This document shows positions 17,477 through 24,592 of a DNA stretch of 64,000 bases, piece by piece; position 1 is the stretch's first letter, and every line of letters starts with the position of its first letter. The stretch comes from an uncultured Oscillospiraceae bacterium (lineage in GTDB: Bacteria > Bacillota > Clostridia > Oscillospirales > Oscillospiraceae): the NCBI GenBank assembly GCA_947630785.1, contig CANRIW010000002.1, forward strand, positions 62,001 to 126,000. Reading direction: 5' to 3'. Below the pieces are notes generated by a model. That model worked only from the letters and a program-made list of their open reading frames with translations. It was not told the origin of the DNA and searched no databases. The position numbers and the translations under genes were made by a program.

Positions 17477-18388
17477 ATGGCCACCACCTATAACGAGCTG
17501 TACCTGGACGCCCGCCGGGCCCTGAAGGCCGCCGGGGTAGAGCAGGCCCAGCTGGAGGCCAGGGAGCTGCTGTGCCTGGCCTCCGACAAGAGCCGGGAGC
17601 GGATGATGAAGGACCTGCCCCTCTACGCCCCGGACCACGTGGAGGCCCGGTTCCAGGAGCTGCTGGAGCGCCGCCTGGCGGGGGAGCCGGTGGCCTACAT
17701 CCTGGGGGAGTGGGACTTCTACGGCATGACCCTGGACATCTGCCGGGACGTGCTCATCCCCCGGCCGGACACCGAGACCCTGGTGGACCGGGGGGTGCTG
17801 TTCGTCCGGGACCTGCCCGAGGGCAGCTGGGCCCTGGACCTGTGCGCCGGCAGCGGCTGCGTGGGGCTGGCCCTGGCCAACTCCTGCGCCAATGTGCGGG
17901 TCATCCTGGCCGAGTGGTCGGAGGACGCCCTGCGGGTCTGCCGGCAGAACATCCGCCGCAGCGGGCTGGGCCGCCAGGTGAGCCAGGTGCGGGTCAACGC
18001 CATGGACCCGCCGCCCCGGCTGTTCCGGGATTTTGACGTGATCCTCTGCAACCCGCCCTACATCCCCACCGGGGACCTGGACGCCCTGGAGCCCTCCGTC
18101 CGGGACTACGAGCCCCGGATGGCCCTGGACGGCGGCCCCGACGGGCTGGCCTTCTACCGGGCCGTGGCCGACCGGTGGAAGGCGGTGCTCCGCCCCGGCG
18201 GCAGGATGATCTTCGAGGTGGGCTTTGACCAGGCAGAGGCGGTGCAGGCCATCCTGGAGGAGAACGGGTACGAGGACATCCGGACCACCCAGGATCCCGC
18301 CGGACACCAGCGGGTGGTGGAGGGCTCCAAGCCCCGGCCCGACCTGTTCGCCGGACTGGTGCCCGACCTGGACGAGGGGGAGAAATAA
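17477..18388 (+). CDS. prmC: Release factor glutamine methyltransferase
   Basis: The 303-residue enzyme methylates the glutamine of the GGQ motif in RF1/RF2. The N-terminal helical RF-binding domain is followed by the linker YILGEWDFYGM and PRPDTETLV, the SAM-binding DLCAGSGCVGLALA motif (about 117-130) and the catalytic NPPY motif in DVILCNPPYIP. It probably forms a transcription unit with the DUF1385 gene, whose stop is 12 bases upstream, with GGGGGGAG as ribosome binding site. The usual partner prfA is not adjacent. Confidence 0.95.
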   Translation: MATTYNELYLDARRALKAAGVEQAQLEARELLCLASDKSRERMMKDLPLYAPDHVEARFQELLERRLAGEPVAYILGEWDFYGMTLDICRDVLIPRPDTETLVDRGVLFVRDLPEGSWALDLCAGSGCVGLALANSCANVRVILAEWSEDALRVCRQNIRRSGLGRQVSQVRVNAMDPPPRLFRDFDVILCNPPYIPTGDLDALEPSVRDYEPRMALDGGPDGLAFYRAVADRWKAVLRPGGRMIFEVGFDQAEAVQAILEENGYEDIRTTQDPAGHQRVVEGSKPRPDLFAGLVPDLDEGEK

Positions 18389-18490
18389 GTCCGCTTTATC
18401 GGACTGCTGATCTGGCAGGATAACGCCGGGGGGCCGGAGAGCGGCCCCTCCGCGCGAACGCAGATATGATACGTGGAAGGATGATCGACC

Positions 18491-19591
18491 ATGGCTGACA
18501 AAAAGAGACCGTTAGAGGGCGCCGCCCCGGCGTCCGACAAGAAAAAGGCCCTGGACACCGCCATCGCCCAGATCGAGCGGGATTTCGGCAAGGGCTCCAT
18601 CATGCGCCTGGGGGAGAACACTCACATCCAGGTGGAGGCCGTCCCCACCGGCTCCCTGTCCCTGGACATCGCCCTGGGCATCGGGGGCGTGCCCAAGGGC
18701 CGCATCATCGAGATCTACGGCCCCGAGTCCTCCGGCAAGACCACCCTGGCCCTGCACATCCTGGCCGAGGCCCAGAAGCGGGGGGGCGAGGTGGCCTTCA
18801 TCGACGCGGAGCACGCCCTGGACCCCACCTACGCCCGGGCCCTGGGGGTGGACATCGACTCCATGCTCATCTCCCAGCCGGACACCGGCGAGCAGGGCCT
18901 TGAGATCTGCGAGGCCCTGGTGCGCTCCGGCGCCATCGACGTGGTGGTGGTGGACTCGGTGGCGGCGCTGACCCCCCGGGCCGAGATCGAGGGCGATATG
19001 GGCGACAGCCACGTGGGCCTGCTGGCCCGGCTCATGAGCCAGGCCCTCCGCAAGCTGGCGGGGTCCATCTCCAAGACCAACTGCATCGTCATCTTCATCA
19101 ATCAGCTCCGGGAGAAGGTGGGGGTGGTCTACGGCAACCCGGAGGTCACCACCGGCGGCCGGGCGCTGAAGTTCTACGCCTCCGTCCGCATCGAGGTCCG
19201 CCGGATCGAGGCCATCAAGAACGGCAGCGAGGTCACCGGCAGCCGCACCCGGGCCAAGATCGTGAAGAACAAGGTGGCGCCCCCCTTCCGGGAGGCCGAG
19301 TTTGAGATCATGTACGGCGAGGGCATCTCCAAGTGGGGCGAGCTGGTGGACCTGGCCGTCAGGCTGGACATCATCCAGAAGTCGGGCTCCTGGTTCGCCA
19401 TGGGGGAGACCCGTGTGGGCCAGGGCCGGGACGCGGTGAAGGCATATCTCAAGGCCAACCCCGAATTGGCCGATCAGATCGAGGCGGAGATCCGGGCCAA
19501 CTCCTTCAAGCTCATGTCCAGGCAGTCCCAGATCGCCGCCCGGGCCGCCGGCCGCGCCGTGGACGTGTCCGCCGACGACTTCGAGGGATAA
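18491..19591 (+). CDS. recA: Recombinase RecA
   Basis: The 366-residue protein has the full RecA core: Walker [10 protein letters not shown] (about residues 76-84), catalytic Glu in [10 protein letters not shown], Walker [11 protein letters not shown], loop L1/L2 regions and the [10 protein letters not shown] segment. It ends with a short acidic tail. AAGGATGATC acts as ribosome binding site. The 102-base leader has a GTCCG..CGGAC hairpin and a TATGAT -10 candidate at 18465, but I do not find a GAAC-N4-GTTC SOS box in it. recX follows with no gap. Confidence 0.98.
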   Translation: MADKKRPLEGAAPASDKKKALDTAIAQIERDFGKGSIMRLGENTHIQVEAVPTGSLSLDIALGIGGVPKGRIIEIYGPESSGKTTLALHILAEAQKRGGEVAFIDAEHALDPTYARALGVDIDSMLISQPDTGEQGLEICEALVRSGAIDVVVVDSVAALTPRAEIEGDMGDSHVGLLARLMSQALRKLAGSISKTNCIVIFINQLREKVGVVYGNPEVTTGGRALKFYASVRIEVRRIEAIKNGSEVTGSRTRAKIVKNKVAPPFREAEFEIMYGEGISKWGELVDLAVRLDIIQKSGSWFAMGETRVGQGRDAVKAYLKANPELADQIEAEIRANSFKLMSRQSQIAARAAGRAVDVSADDFEG

Positions 19592-20284
19592 GTGGTCATT
19601 CAAAAATTGGAGCCCTCCAAAAACAAGGAGGGCCGCTGGCTGGTGTGGTTCGAGGACGGCTCCCTGGTCCGGGTGGGGGAGGGGGACGTGGTGTCCCTGT
19701 CCCTCTACGCCGGCAAGGAGCTGACGGAGGACGAGGCCGCCGCCCTCACCGCCGCCGCCGAGCGGGGGAAACTCATGGAGAGGGCGGTGGGGCTGCTGGC
19801 CCTGCGGCCCATGTCCCGGAAGGAGCTGCTGGACAAGCTCACCGAGCCCCCCCGCCGCCGGCGGAAGCCCAACGCCAAAACCGTGGAGCCGCCGCCCCCC
19901 GATCCGGAGACCCTTCGGCGGCAGTCGGAGGCCCTCCGGGAGACCGCCGGGGGGGTGGCCGACCGGCTGGAGGAGCTGGGGCTCCTCAATGACGGGGAGT
20001 ACGCCAAAACGGTGGCGCGGCACTACGCCGCCAAGGGGTACGGCGTCCGCAGGCTGCGGGACGAGCTGTACCGCCGTGGGGTGCCCCGTGAGTTCTGGGA
20101 GGACGCCCTGGCAGAGGCGGAGCCCGACGGGGACGAGGTGTACGACCTGGCCCGGAAGAAGCTCCGGGGCGGGGAGCCCACCCGGGAGAATCTGAAAAAG
20201 GTGTCCGACTACCTGGCCCGGCGGGGGTTCGGGTGGGAGGAGATCGCGGAGGCGCTGGAGAGGCTGAGGGGAGAATTTATTTAG
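19592..20284 (+). CDS. recX: Regulatory protein RecX
   Basis: The 230-residue protein begins with GTG directly after the recA stop codon, so the two are translationally coupled. It has the RecX tandem three-helix repeats: RAVGLLALRPMSRKELLDKL (about 66-85), LEELGLLNDGEYAKTVARHY with GVRRLRDELYRRGV, and a last repeat at the C-terminus (VSDYLARRGFGWEEIAEAL). An unusual proline/arginine-rich insert (PPRRRRKPN to PPPPDPET, about 88-108) separates the first repeat's helices. Known RecX proteins limit RecA filament growth. It is followed directly by interspersed repeats. Confidence 0.92.
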   Translation: MVIQKLEPSKNKEGRWLVWFEDGSLVRVGEGDVVSLSLYAGKELTEDEAAALTAAAERGKLMERAVGLLALRPMSRKELLDKLTEPPRRRRKPNAKTVEPPPPDPETLRRQSEALRETAGGVADRLEELGLLNDGEYAKTVARHYAAKGYGVRRLRDELYRRGVPREFWEDALAEAEPDGDEVYDLARKKLRGGEPTRENLKKVSDYLARRGFGWEEIAEALERLRGEFI

Positions 20285-20488
20285 GAGAAAATCCCCCGTC
20301 AGCCGCTACGCGGCTGCCACCTCCCTACCCCCTCTGCCCCTACGGGGCATCTCCCCCTGACAGGGGGAGTCGGCCTTTTGCGAAAGGGGGTTGGTGCGTA
20401 CCCTATGCCGCGTTGCAGGGAACGTACCAAGCTCCCTTCGCAAAGGGAGCTGTCAGCCCGCAAGGGCTGACTGAGGGTTTTCTTCTCT
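20284..20488. repeat. Small interspersed repeat, full copy with a GC insert
   Basis: It starts GGAGAAAATCCCCCGTCAGCC and ends GGCTGACTGAGGGTTTTCTTC, so the ends are imperfect inverted repeats of each other. The left arm carries an extra ~50-bp insert (CCCCTACGGGG and CTCCCCCTGACAGGGGGAG hairpins) not present in other copies. It begins at the recX stop codon. Confidence 0.85.
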
Positions 20489-20510
20489 AATAAGCCGCCT
20501 CCTTTGAATA

Positions 20511-20571
20511 AAAGAGAAAATCTTCCGTCATTTGCTTCGCAAATGCCACCTCCTTTTGCGAAAGGAGGTTT
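20511..20571. repeat. Half copy (left arm) of the small repeat before the DUF559 gene
   Basis: AAGAGAAAATCTTCCGTCA, the ATTTGCTTCGCAAAT hairpin and the ACCTCCTTTTGCGAAAGGAGGT hairpin correspond to a left arm; the right arm is replaced by the coding region of the DUF559 gene. The GGAGGTGA ribosome binding site of that gene follows at once. Confidence 0.8.
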
Positions 20572-20584
20572 TGGAGGTGACCCT

Positions 20585-20953
20585 ATGCCAATCGTTCCTT
20601 ATGGTAAACAGGCAAAAGAGCGGGCACGGGAACTTCGCAACGCAATGACACCACAGGAGAAGAAGCTGTGGTATCAGTTTTTGAGAGCCATATCCCCCCG
20701 CTTCCTCCGCCAAAAGCCCCTCGGCCCTTATATCGCGGACTTCTACTGCCCCACCGGGAAGCTGGTCATCGAGCTGGACGGAAGCCAGCACCATACGGAC
20801 GAGGGGCAGGAGCGCGACGGGTGGCGGAGCGGTCTCCTCTCGGAGATGGGGCTCCGGGTATTGCGCTTTTCCAACCGGGAAATCGATCACGACTTTGAAA
20901 ACGTCTGCCAAATGATCATGCAAGAGTTGAACAAGAAGGAGGGGACTCCTTGA
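20585..20953 (+). CDS. DUF559 (Vsr/restriction-endonuclease-fold) protein
   Basis: The 122-residue protein matches the DUF559 family: an N-terminal helix pair (RARELRNAMTPQEKKLWYQF), FLRQKPLGPYIADFYCP, then the nuclease-fold core KLVIELDGSQHH and LRFSNREI near the end. The pattern D..E.DG.QH recalls the catalytic residues of Vsr-type PD-(D/E)XK nucleases; activity is not established for the family. GGAGGTGA precedes the start at 20585. The gene overlaps the rimO start by four bases and replaces the right half of a repeat, suggesting it travels with that repeat family. Base composition is clearly lower in GC than neighbours. Confidence 0.85.
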   Translation: MPIVPYGKQAKERARELRNAMTPQEKKLWYQFLRAISPRFLRQKPLGPYIADFYCPTGKLVIELDGSQHHTDEGQERDGWRSGLLSEMGLRVLRFSNREIDHDFENVCQMIMQELNKKEGTP

Positions 20954-22278
20954 ACCCATATAAGATTGCCTTCATCTCCCTGGGCTGCGCCAAAAACCTC
21001 ATCAACACCGAGCAGATGATGGCCCTGTGCCGGGACGCGGGCTACACCGTCACCGGCGACCCGGACGGGGCCGACGTGGCGGTGCTGAACACCTGCGGCT
21101 TCATCGAGGCCGCCAAGAGCGAGGCCATCGACAACATCCTGGAGCTGGCGGAGCTGAAGGCCCGGGGGCGGCTGAAAAAGCTGCTGGTGGCGGGCTGCCT
21201 GTCCCAGCGCTACCGGGAGGAGATCAAATCCGACCTGCCCGAGGTGGACGGCCTGCTGGGCACCGGCAGCTACAACGATGTGGTGCCCGCCGTCGAGGAG
21301 CTGATGGCGGGGGAGAGGCCGGAGATCTTCGGCGACATCCACCGCACATACGACGGCGGGGACCGCTGGGTCACCACGCCCCCCTGGACCGCCTATCTCA
21401 AGATCGCCGAGGGCTGCTCCAACGGCTGCGCCTTCTGCGTCATCCCCCGCATCCGGGGGAAGTACCGCAGCCGCCCCATGGCCGAGCTGCTCTCCGAGGC
21501 GGAGAGCCTTGCCCGCCGGGGGGTGAAGGAGCTCATCGTCATCGCCCAGGACATCACCCGGTACGGGACGGACCTGAAGGACGGCGCCTCGCTGGCGGGG
21601 CTGCTCCGGGAGCTGTGCAAGCTGGACTTCCACTGGATCAGGCTCCACTACCTGTACCCGGAGGCGGTCACCGACGAGCTGATCGATGTCATCGCGTCGG
21701 AGAAGAAGATCGTCCACTACCTGGACATCCCCATCCAGCACGCCAACGACGGCATCCTGAAGGCCATGCGCCGGCGCACCTCCAAGGAGGAGCTGCGGGG
21801 CCTGTTCGGCAGGCTCCGCGCCGCCATGCCCGACGTGGTCATCCGCACCTCCCTGATCTGCGGCCTCCCCGGCGAGGGGGAGGCGGAGTTCGAGGAGCTG
21901 TGCGACTTCCTGCGGGAGCAGAAGCTCCAGCGGGTGGGGGCCTTCCAGTTCTCCCCGGAGGAGGGCACCCTGGCCGCCGCCATGGAAAATCAAGTCGACC
22001 CGGAGACCGCCGCCCGCCGAGTGGAGCTGGTCACCGACCTCCAGTCCCGGATCATGGACGAGTACAACGAGGCCCGTCTGGGCGCCTGTATGGAAGTGCT
22101 GTGCGAGGGCTTTGACGCCGACGGCGGCTGCTATGTGGGCCGCACCTACGCCGACTCGGTGGAGATCGACGGGCGGGTGCTGTTCACCGCCGCGGGGCTG
22201 GTGCCCGCCGGGGAGTTCGTGTGGGTGCGGATCACCGGCGTGTCCGACGGCGATCTCACCGGAGAAATCGAGGAGTGA
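20950..22278 (+). CDS. rimO: Ribosomal protein S12 methylthiotransferase RimO
   Basis: The 442-residue radical SAM enzyme has the N-terminal UPF0004 cysteines (SLGCAKN, NTCGF, AGCLSQ), the radical SAM cluster motif CSNGCAFC (about residues 155-162) and a C-terminal TRAM domain. The SLGCAKN and PRIRGKYRSRP patterns favour RimO over MiaB. The start is TTG at 20950, inside the stop of the DUF559 gene (TTGA overlap), with AAGGAGGGG upstream, so its translation is probably coupled to that gene. Confidence 0.95.
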   Translation: MNPYKIAFISLGCAKNLINTEQMMALCRDAGYTVTGDPDGADVAVLNTCGFIEAAKSEAIDNILELAELKARGRLKKLLVAGCLSQRYREEIKSDLPEVDGLLGTGSYNDVVPAVEELMAGERPEIFGDIHRTYDGGDRWVTTPPWTAYLKIAEGCSNGCAFCVIPRIRGKYRSRPMAELLSEAESLARRGVKELIVIAQDITRYGTDLKDGASLAGLLRELCKLDFHWIRLHYLYPEAVTDELIDVIASEKKIVHYLDIPIQHANDGILKAMRRRTSKEELRGLFGRLRAAMPDVVIRTSLICGLPGEGEAEFEELCDFLREQKLQRVGAFQFSPEEGTLAAAMENQVDPETAARRVELVTDLQSRIMDEYNEARLGACMEVLCEGFDADGGCYVGRTYADSVEIDGRVLFTAAGLVPAGEFVWVRITGVSDGDLTGEIEE

Positions 22279-22284
22279 ACGCGT

Positions 22285-22809
22285 ATGAATACCGCCAACA
22301 AACTGACCATGCTGCGGGTGATCCTGATCCCCGTGTATGTGATCCTGTGGTACTGTGATTTCCCGGGACATGTCTACGCCGCCCTGGGGGTGTTCGTGGT
22401 CGCCAGCGTCACCGACTTTGTGGACGGCTACGTGGCCCGGCACTATAATCAGATCACCGACTTCGGCAAGTTCATGGACCCCCTGGCCGACAAGGTGCTG
22501 GTGGTCACCGCCATGATCTGCTTCTGCGCCCGGGGCCAGATGCCCGACTGGGCGGTGGCCATCGTCATCCTGCGGGAGTTCGCCGTGTCCGGCCTGCGGC
22601 TGGTGGCGGTGGACAACGGCCGGGTGGTGGCCGCCGGCTGGTCCGGCAAGGTCAAGACCGCCTCCACCATGGTGTGCCTGATCCTGATGCACTTCCCCAT
22701 CCCCGCGGCCCTGAACTGGGTGTGCGTGGCCGTCATCGCTGCCACCACCCTGTACTCCGGCGTGGAGTACTTCGTGAAAAACCGGGACGTGCTCAACTGG
22801 AACAAGTGA
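22285..22809 (+). CDS. pgsA: CDP-diacylglycerol-glycerol-3-phosphate 3-phosphatidyltransferase
   Basis: The 174-residue membrane protein makes phosphatidylglycerophosphate, the first step to phosphatidylglycerol. The CDP-alcohol phosphatidyltransferase signature D-x2-DG-x2-AR-x8-G-x3-D-x3-D is intact ([12 protein letters not shown] to MDPLADK, about 46-72), and four to five hydrophobic helices surround it. It follows rimO by six bases and precedes the hexapeptide acyltransferase by one, so the three form an operon; rimO-pgsA order is common in Firmicutes. Confidence 0.95.
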   Translation: MNTANKLTMLRVILIPVYVILWYCDFPGHVYAALGVFVVASVTDFVDGYVARHYNQITDFGKFMDPLADKVLVVTAMICFCARGQMPDWAVAIVILREFAVSGLRLVAVDNGRVVAAGWSGKVKTASTMVCLILMHFPIPAALNWVCVAVIAATTLYSGVEYFVKNRDVLNWNK

Positions 22810-22810
22810 T

Positions 22811-23437
22811 ATGCTGGACTTTTCCCAGACGCTGACGGCGGAGAAGCCCCTGATCCACCCCACCTGCGTGGTGAAAAACTGCTCTTTCGGGCGGTATGTG
22901 GAGCTGGGCGACCACTGCGTCGCCGAGGAGACCGCCTTCGGCGACTACACCTATCTGTTCGGCTCCAACGACGTGATCTACACCGACCTTGGCAAGTTCA
23001 ACTCTATCGCCACCGGGGTGCGGATCAACCCGGTGCAGCACCCCATGCGGGAGCGGGCGGCGGCCCACCACCTGACGTATCGCGCCTCCCACTACGGCCT
23101 GGGGGAGGACGACGCGGCGCTCATCGACTGGCGGCGGCAGCGCCGGGTGACCACCGGGAACGACGTGTGGATCGGCCACAACGCGGTCATCATGGGGGGC
23201 GTCGCCCTGGGGGACGGGGCGGTGGTCGGCGCCGGGGCGGTGGTGACCCACGACGTGCGCCCCTACGAGATCGTGGGGGGCGTCCCCGCCCGGCACATGG
23301 GCTGGCGGTACGACGAGGACACCGTCGCCGCCCTGCTCCGCATCCGCTGGTGGGATTGGTCCCATGAGGAGTTAAAGGAGCGGCTGAAGGACTTCAACGA
23401 CGTGCCGGCCTTTATCAAAAAGTACGATACCAGGTGA
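22811..23437 (+). CDS. Left-handed beta-helix (hexapeptide) acyltransferase, phosphonate-associated type
   Basis: The 208-residue protein has hexapeptide repeats ([18 protein letters not shown].., and [27 protein letters not shown]), the [13 protein letters not shown] block and a C-terminal WWDW helix. This pattern matches the transferase family often found in phosphonate (phn) operons (TIGR03308-like) and related xenobiotic acetyltransferases. No phn gene is nearby; it instead ends the rimO-pgsA operon and is followed by a terminator. Substrate is unknown. Confidence 0.85.
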   Translation: MLDFSQTLTAEKPLIHPTCVVKNCSFGRYVELGDHCVAEETAFGDYTYLFGSNDVIYTDLGKFNSIATGVRINPVQHPMRERAAAHHLTYRASHYGLGEDDAALIDWRRQRRVTTGNDVWIGHNAVIMGGVALGDGAVVGAGAVVTHDVRPYEIVGGVPARHMGWRYDEDTVAALLRIRWWDWSHEELKERLKDFNDVPAFIKKYDTR

Positions 23438-23440
23438 GAA

Positions 23441-23464
23441 AGGGCCGCAGAGGCGGCCCTTTTT
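23441..23464 (+). terminator. Intrinsic terminator of the rimO-pgsA-acyltransferase operon
   Basis: AGGGCCGC (23441-23448), loop AGAG, GCGGCCCT (23453-23460) and then TTTT. Confidence 0.9.
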
Positions 23465-23566
23465 CCATGTGCAACCGGGAGTTGCGCAATTTCCAAGCGC
23501 GGTTGGTCGATTTTCCGGGGCCGGGATGGTATCATCGGGCCAGAAAGTTGAGAGGAGCGTGGTCGG

Positions 23567-24220
23567 ATGACCTTGGGCGAACGGATCTGTCGATACCGCA
23601 CGGAGCGGGGGCTGTCCCAATTAGAGGTGGCGGAGCAGCTGGATGTGTCCCGGCAGTCGGTGTCCAAATGGGAGACGGACGGGGCGGTGCCTGACCTGGA
23701 CAGGCTGGTAAAACTCGGCGAGCTGTTCGGCGTGACCCTGGACGAGCTGGTGAAGGGGGAGGGGGCCGCCGCCCCGGAGGGAGAGACCGCCCCCGCTTCG
23801 GAGATTCCCGCCCCGGAGGTGAAGATCGTCCGGACGGGTCCCCCTGTCCGGGCCGTTGTGGGCGCGGCGCTGCTGGCGGCGGGACTGCTGGGAGGCATCT
23901 TCCTGTTTGTGCTGCGCCCTGTGCTTGGGCTGACGTGCCTGCCGCTGGTGGTGTGCGGCGTCATCTGCCTGGTGTTCCGGAAAAACGCCGGGCTGATCTG
24001 CGGCTGGCTGCTGTACGGGCTGTGGCTGGCGTATCGAAACGCGGCCATGTTCCGGGGGCTCTCCACGCCGCTGGGGATCTTCCGGTGCCTGAGTTTTGCG
24101 ACTCAAGAGGGCCAACGCACCGGTTATTTCTACTCGCTGACCATGGCGGCGGAGATCGTGCTGTTCGTGGTGCTGGCGGCAGTCACCGCCCGCCGGATAT
24201 ACCGGGCGGTAAAAAAGTAG
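23567..24220 (+). CDS. XRE-family regulator with membrane tail
   Basis: The 217-residue protein has an N-terminal helix-turn-helix of the Cro/CI type (GERICRYRTERGLSQLEVAEQL.., VSRQSVSKWETDGAVPDLDRLVKL, to about residue 65), a proline/alanine-rich linker, and three to four hydrophobic segments in the rest (about 95-215). Membrane-anchored XRE regulators of this shape are frequent in Clostridia and usually respond to envelope or peptide signals; the target is unknown. GAGGAG precedes the start. The next element downstream is the toxin-antitoxin-like locus. Confidence 0.85.
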   Translation: MTLGERICRYRTERGLSQLEVAEQLDVSRQSVSKWETDGAVPDLDRLVKLGELFGVTLDELVKGEGAAAPEGETAPASEIPAPEVKIVRTGPPVRAVVGAALLAAGLLGGIFLFVLRPVLGLTCLPLVVCGVICLVFRKNAGLICGWLLYGLWLAYRNAAMFRGLSTPLGIFRCLSFATQEGQRTGYFYSLTMAAEIVLFVVLAAVTARRIYRAVKK

Positions 24221-24261
24221 GGGCAGATCCGAGATCTTCTACGCCCCTACTCTAAGCAGTA

Positions 24262-24290
24262 TTGACTTTTTCCGTCGGATTCTGTATCAT
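24262..24290 (+). promoter_or_regulatory. Promoter of the small-peptide transcript
   Basis: TTGACT (24262-24267), a 17-bp spacer and TATCAT (24285-24290), placing the transcript start near 24297 at the left inverted-repeat arm. It faces the promoter at 24540-24512. Confidence 0.75.
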
Positions 24291-24358
24291 AATATACCAG
24301 AAAGGGTGCTGCCATAACGGTAGGCGGTCGGCCACTACCCCGAAAGGGGGTGACCCTT

Positions 24359-24442
24359 GTGCCTGTGACTTTGACGTTTCATGTCTTCGGTTTCACCGTG
24401 ACTGTGCGTATAAAGCGCGACAACCGCCACCCTGCACGGTGA
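24359..24442 (+). CDS. 27-residue hydrophobic/basic peptide, candidate type I toxin
   Basis: A GTG start at 24359 follows AAAGGGGGTGA with five bases between. The peptide MPVTLTFHVFGFTVTVRIKR then DNRHPAR has a hydrophobic beta-branched core with two aromatic clusters and a strongly basic C-terminus, the general shape of membrane-acting type I toxins. The ribosome binding site is base-paired: ACCCC (24337-24341), GAAA loop, GGGGGT (24346-24351). The stop codon lies in the stem of the shared terminator hairpin. It is too short for routine gene calling. I recall related short peptides ending in DNRH-type motifs in gut Clostridia, but have no database result. Confidence 0.55.
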   Translation: MPVTLTFHVFGFTVTVRIKRDNRHPAR

Positions 24443-24450
24443 CGGTTGTC
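24419..24450. terminator. Shared central hairpin of the convergent transcripts
   Basis: GACAACCGCCACC (24419-24431), loop CTGCAC, GGTGACGGTTGTC (24438-24450); one C-A mismatch on the plus strand becomes a G-U pair on the minus strand. Neither side has a long T-run (TAATCCTT on plus, GCGCTTTAT on minus), so termination may be partial in both directions. Confidence 0.55.
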
Positions 24451-24511
24451 TAATCCTTAGATAGCCTCGCATCAGGGCCGACCGTTTACCGGTGGCACCC
24501 TTTCTGTATCC

Positions 24512-24540
24512 ATTATATCCGTCCCGTCCCATTTTGTCAA
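24512..24540 (-). promoter_or_regulatory. Strong antisense promoter facing the small peptide
   Basis: On the minus strand TTGACA (24540-24535), exactly 17 bp, then TATAAT (24517-24512): a full consensus sigma-A promoter. Transcription would start near 24505 and run into the shared hairpin, giving an RNA of about 90 nt that overlaps the end of the peptide mRNA. No gene lies in this direction with a ribosome binding site. Confidence 0.85.
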
Positions 24541-24550
24541 GGAAAAATGA

Positions 24551-24574
24551 AAGGCCCGCCGTAAGGCGGGCCTT
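24551..24574. terminator. Bidirectional terminator after the LVIVD gene
   Basis: AAGGCCCGCC (24551-24560), loop GTAA, GGCGGGCCTT (24565-24574), with A and T runs outside. It ends the minus-strand LVIVD gene. Confidence 0.9.
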
Positions 24575-24592
24575 TTCCTGCGCGTTTTCAGC

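Larger units (their letters stand above)
24298..24506. other. Type I toxin-antitoxin-like locus bounded by inverted arms
   Basis: The left arm (24298-24332) and right arm (24476-24506, read on the minus strand) both begin CAGAAAGGGTGC and both contain CGGTCGGCC, with different middles. Each arm lies just downstream of a promoter, so the two convergent transcripts begin with nearly the same leader, and a read-through transcript could pair its 5' and 3' ends. The centre holds a 27-codon frame and a shared hairpin. This resembles par-type (Fst) type I loci in layout. A MITE with promoters at its ends is the alternative. Confidence 0.6.

Noticed and set aside
24262..24453. A 63-codon frame over the small-peptide locus, and a 65-codon frame on the other strand
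   Set aside because: The first would start inside the -35 box of the promoter; the second has no ribosome binding site. Neither fits the transcripts predicted by the promoters.
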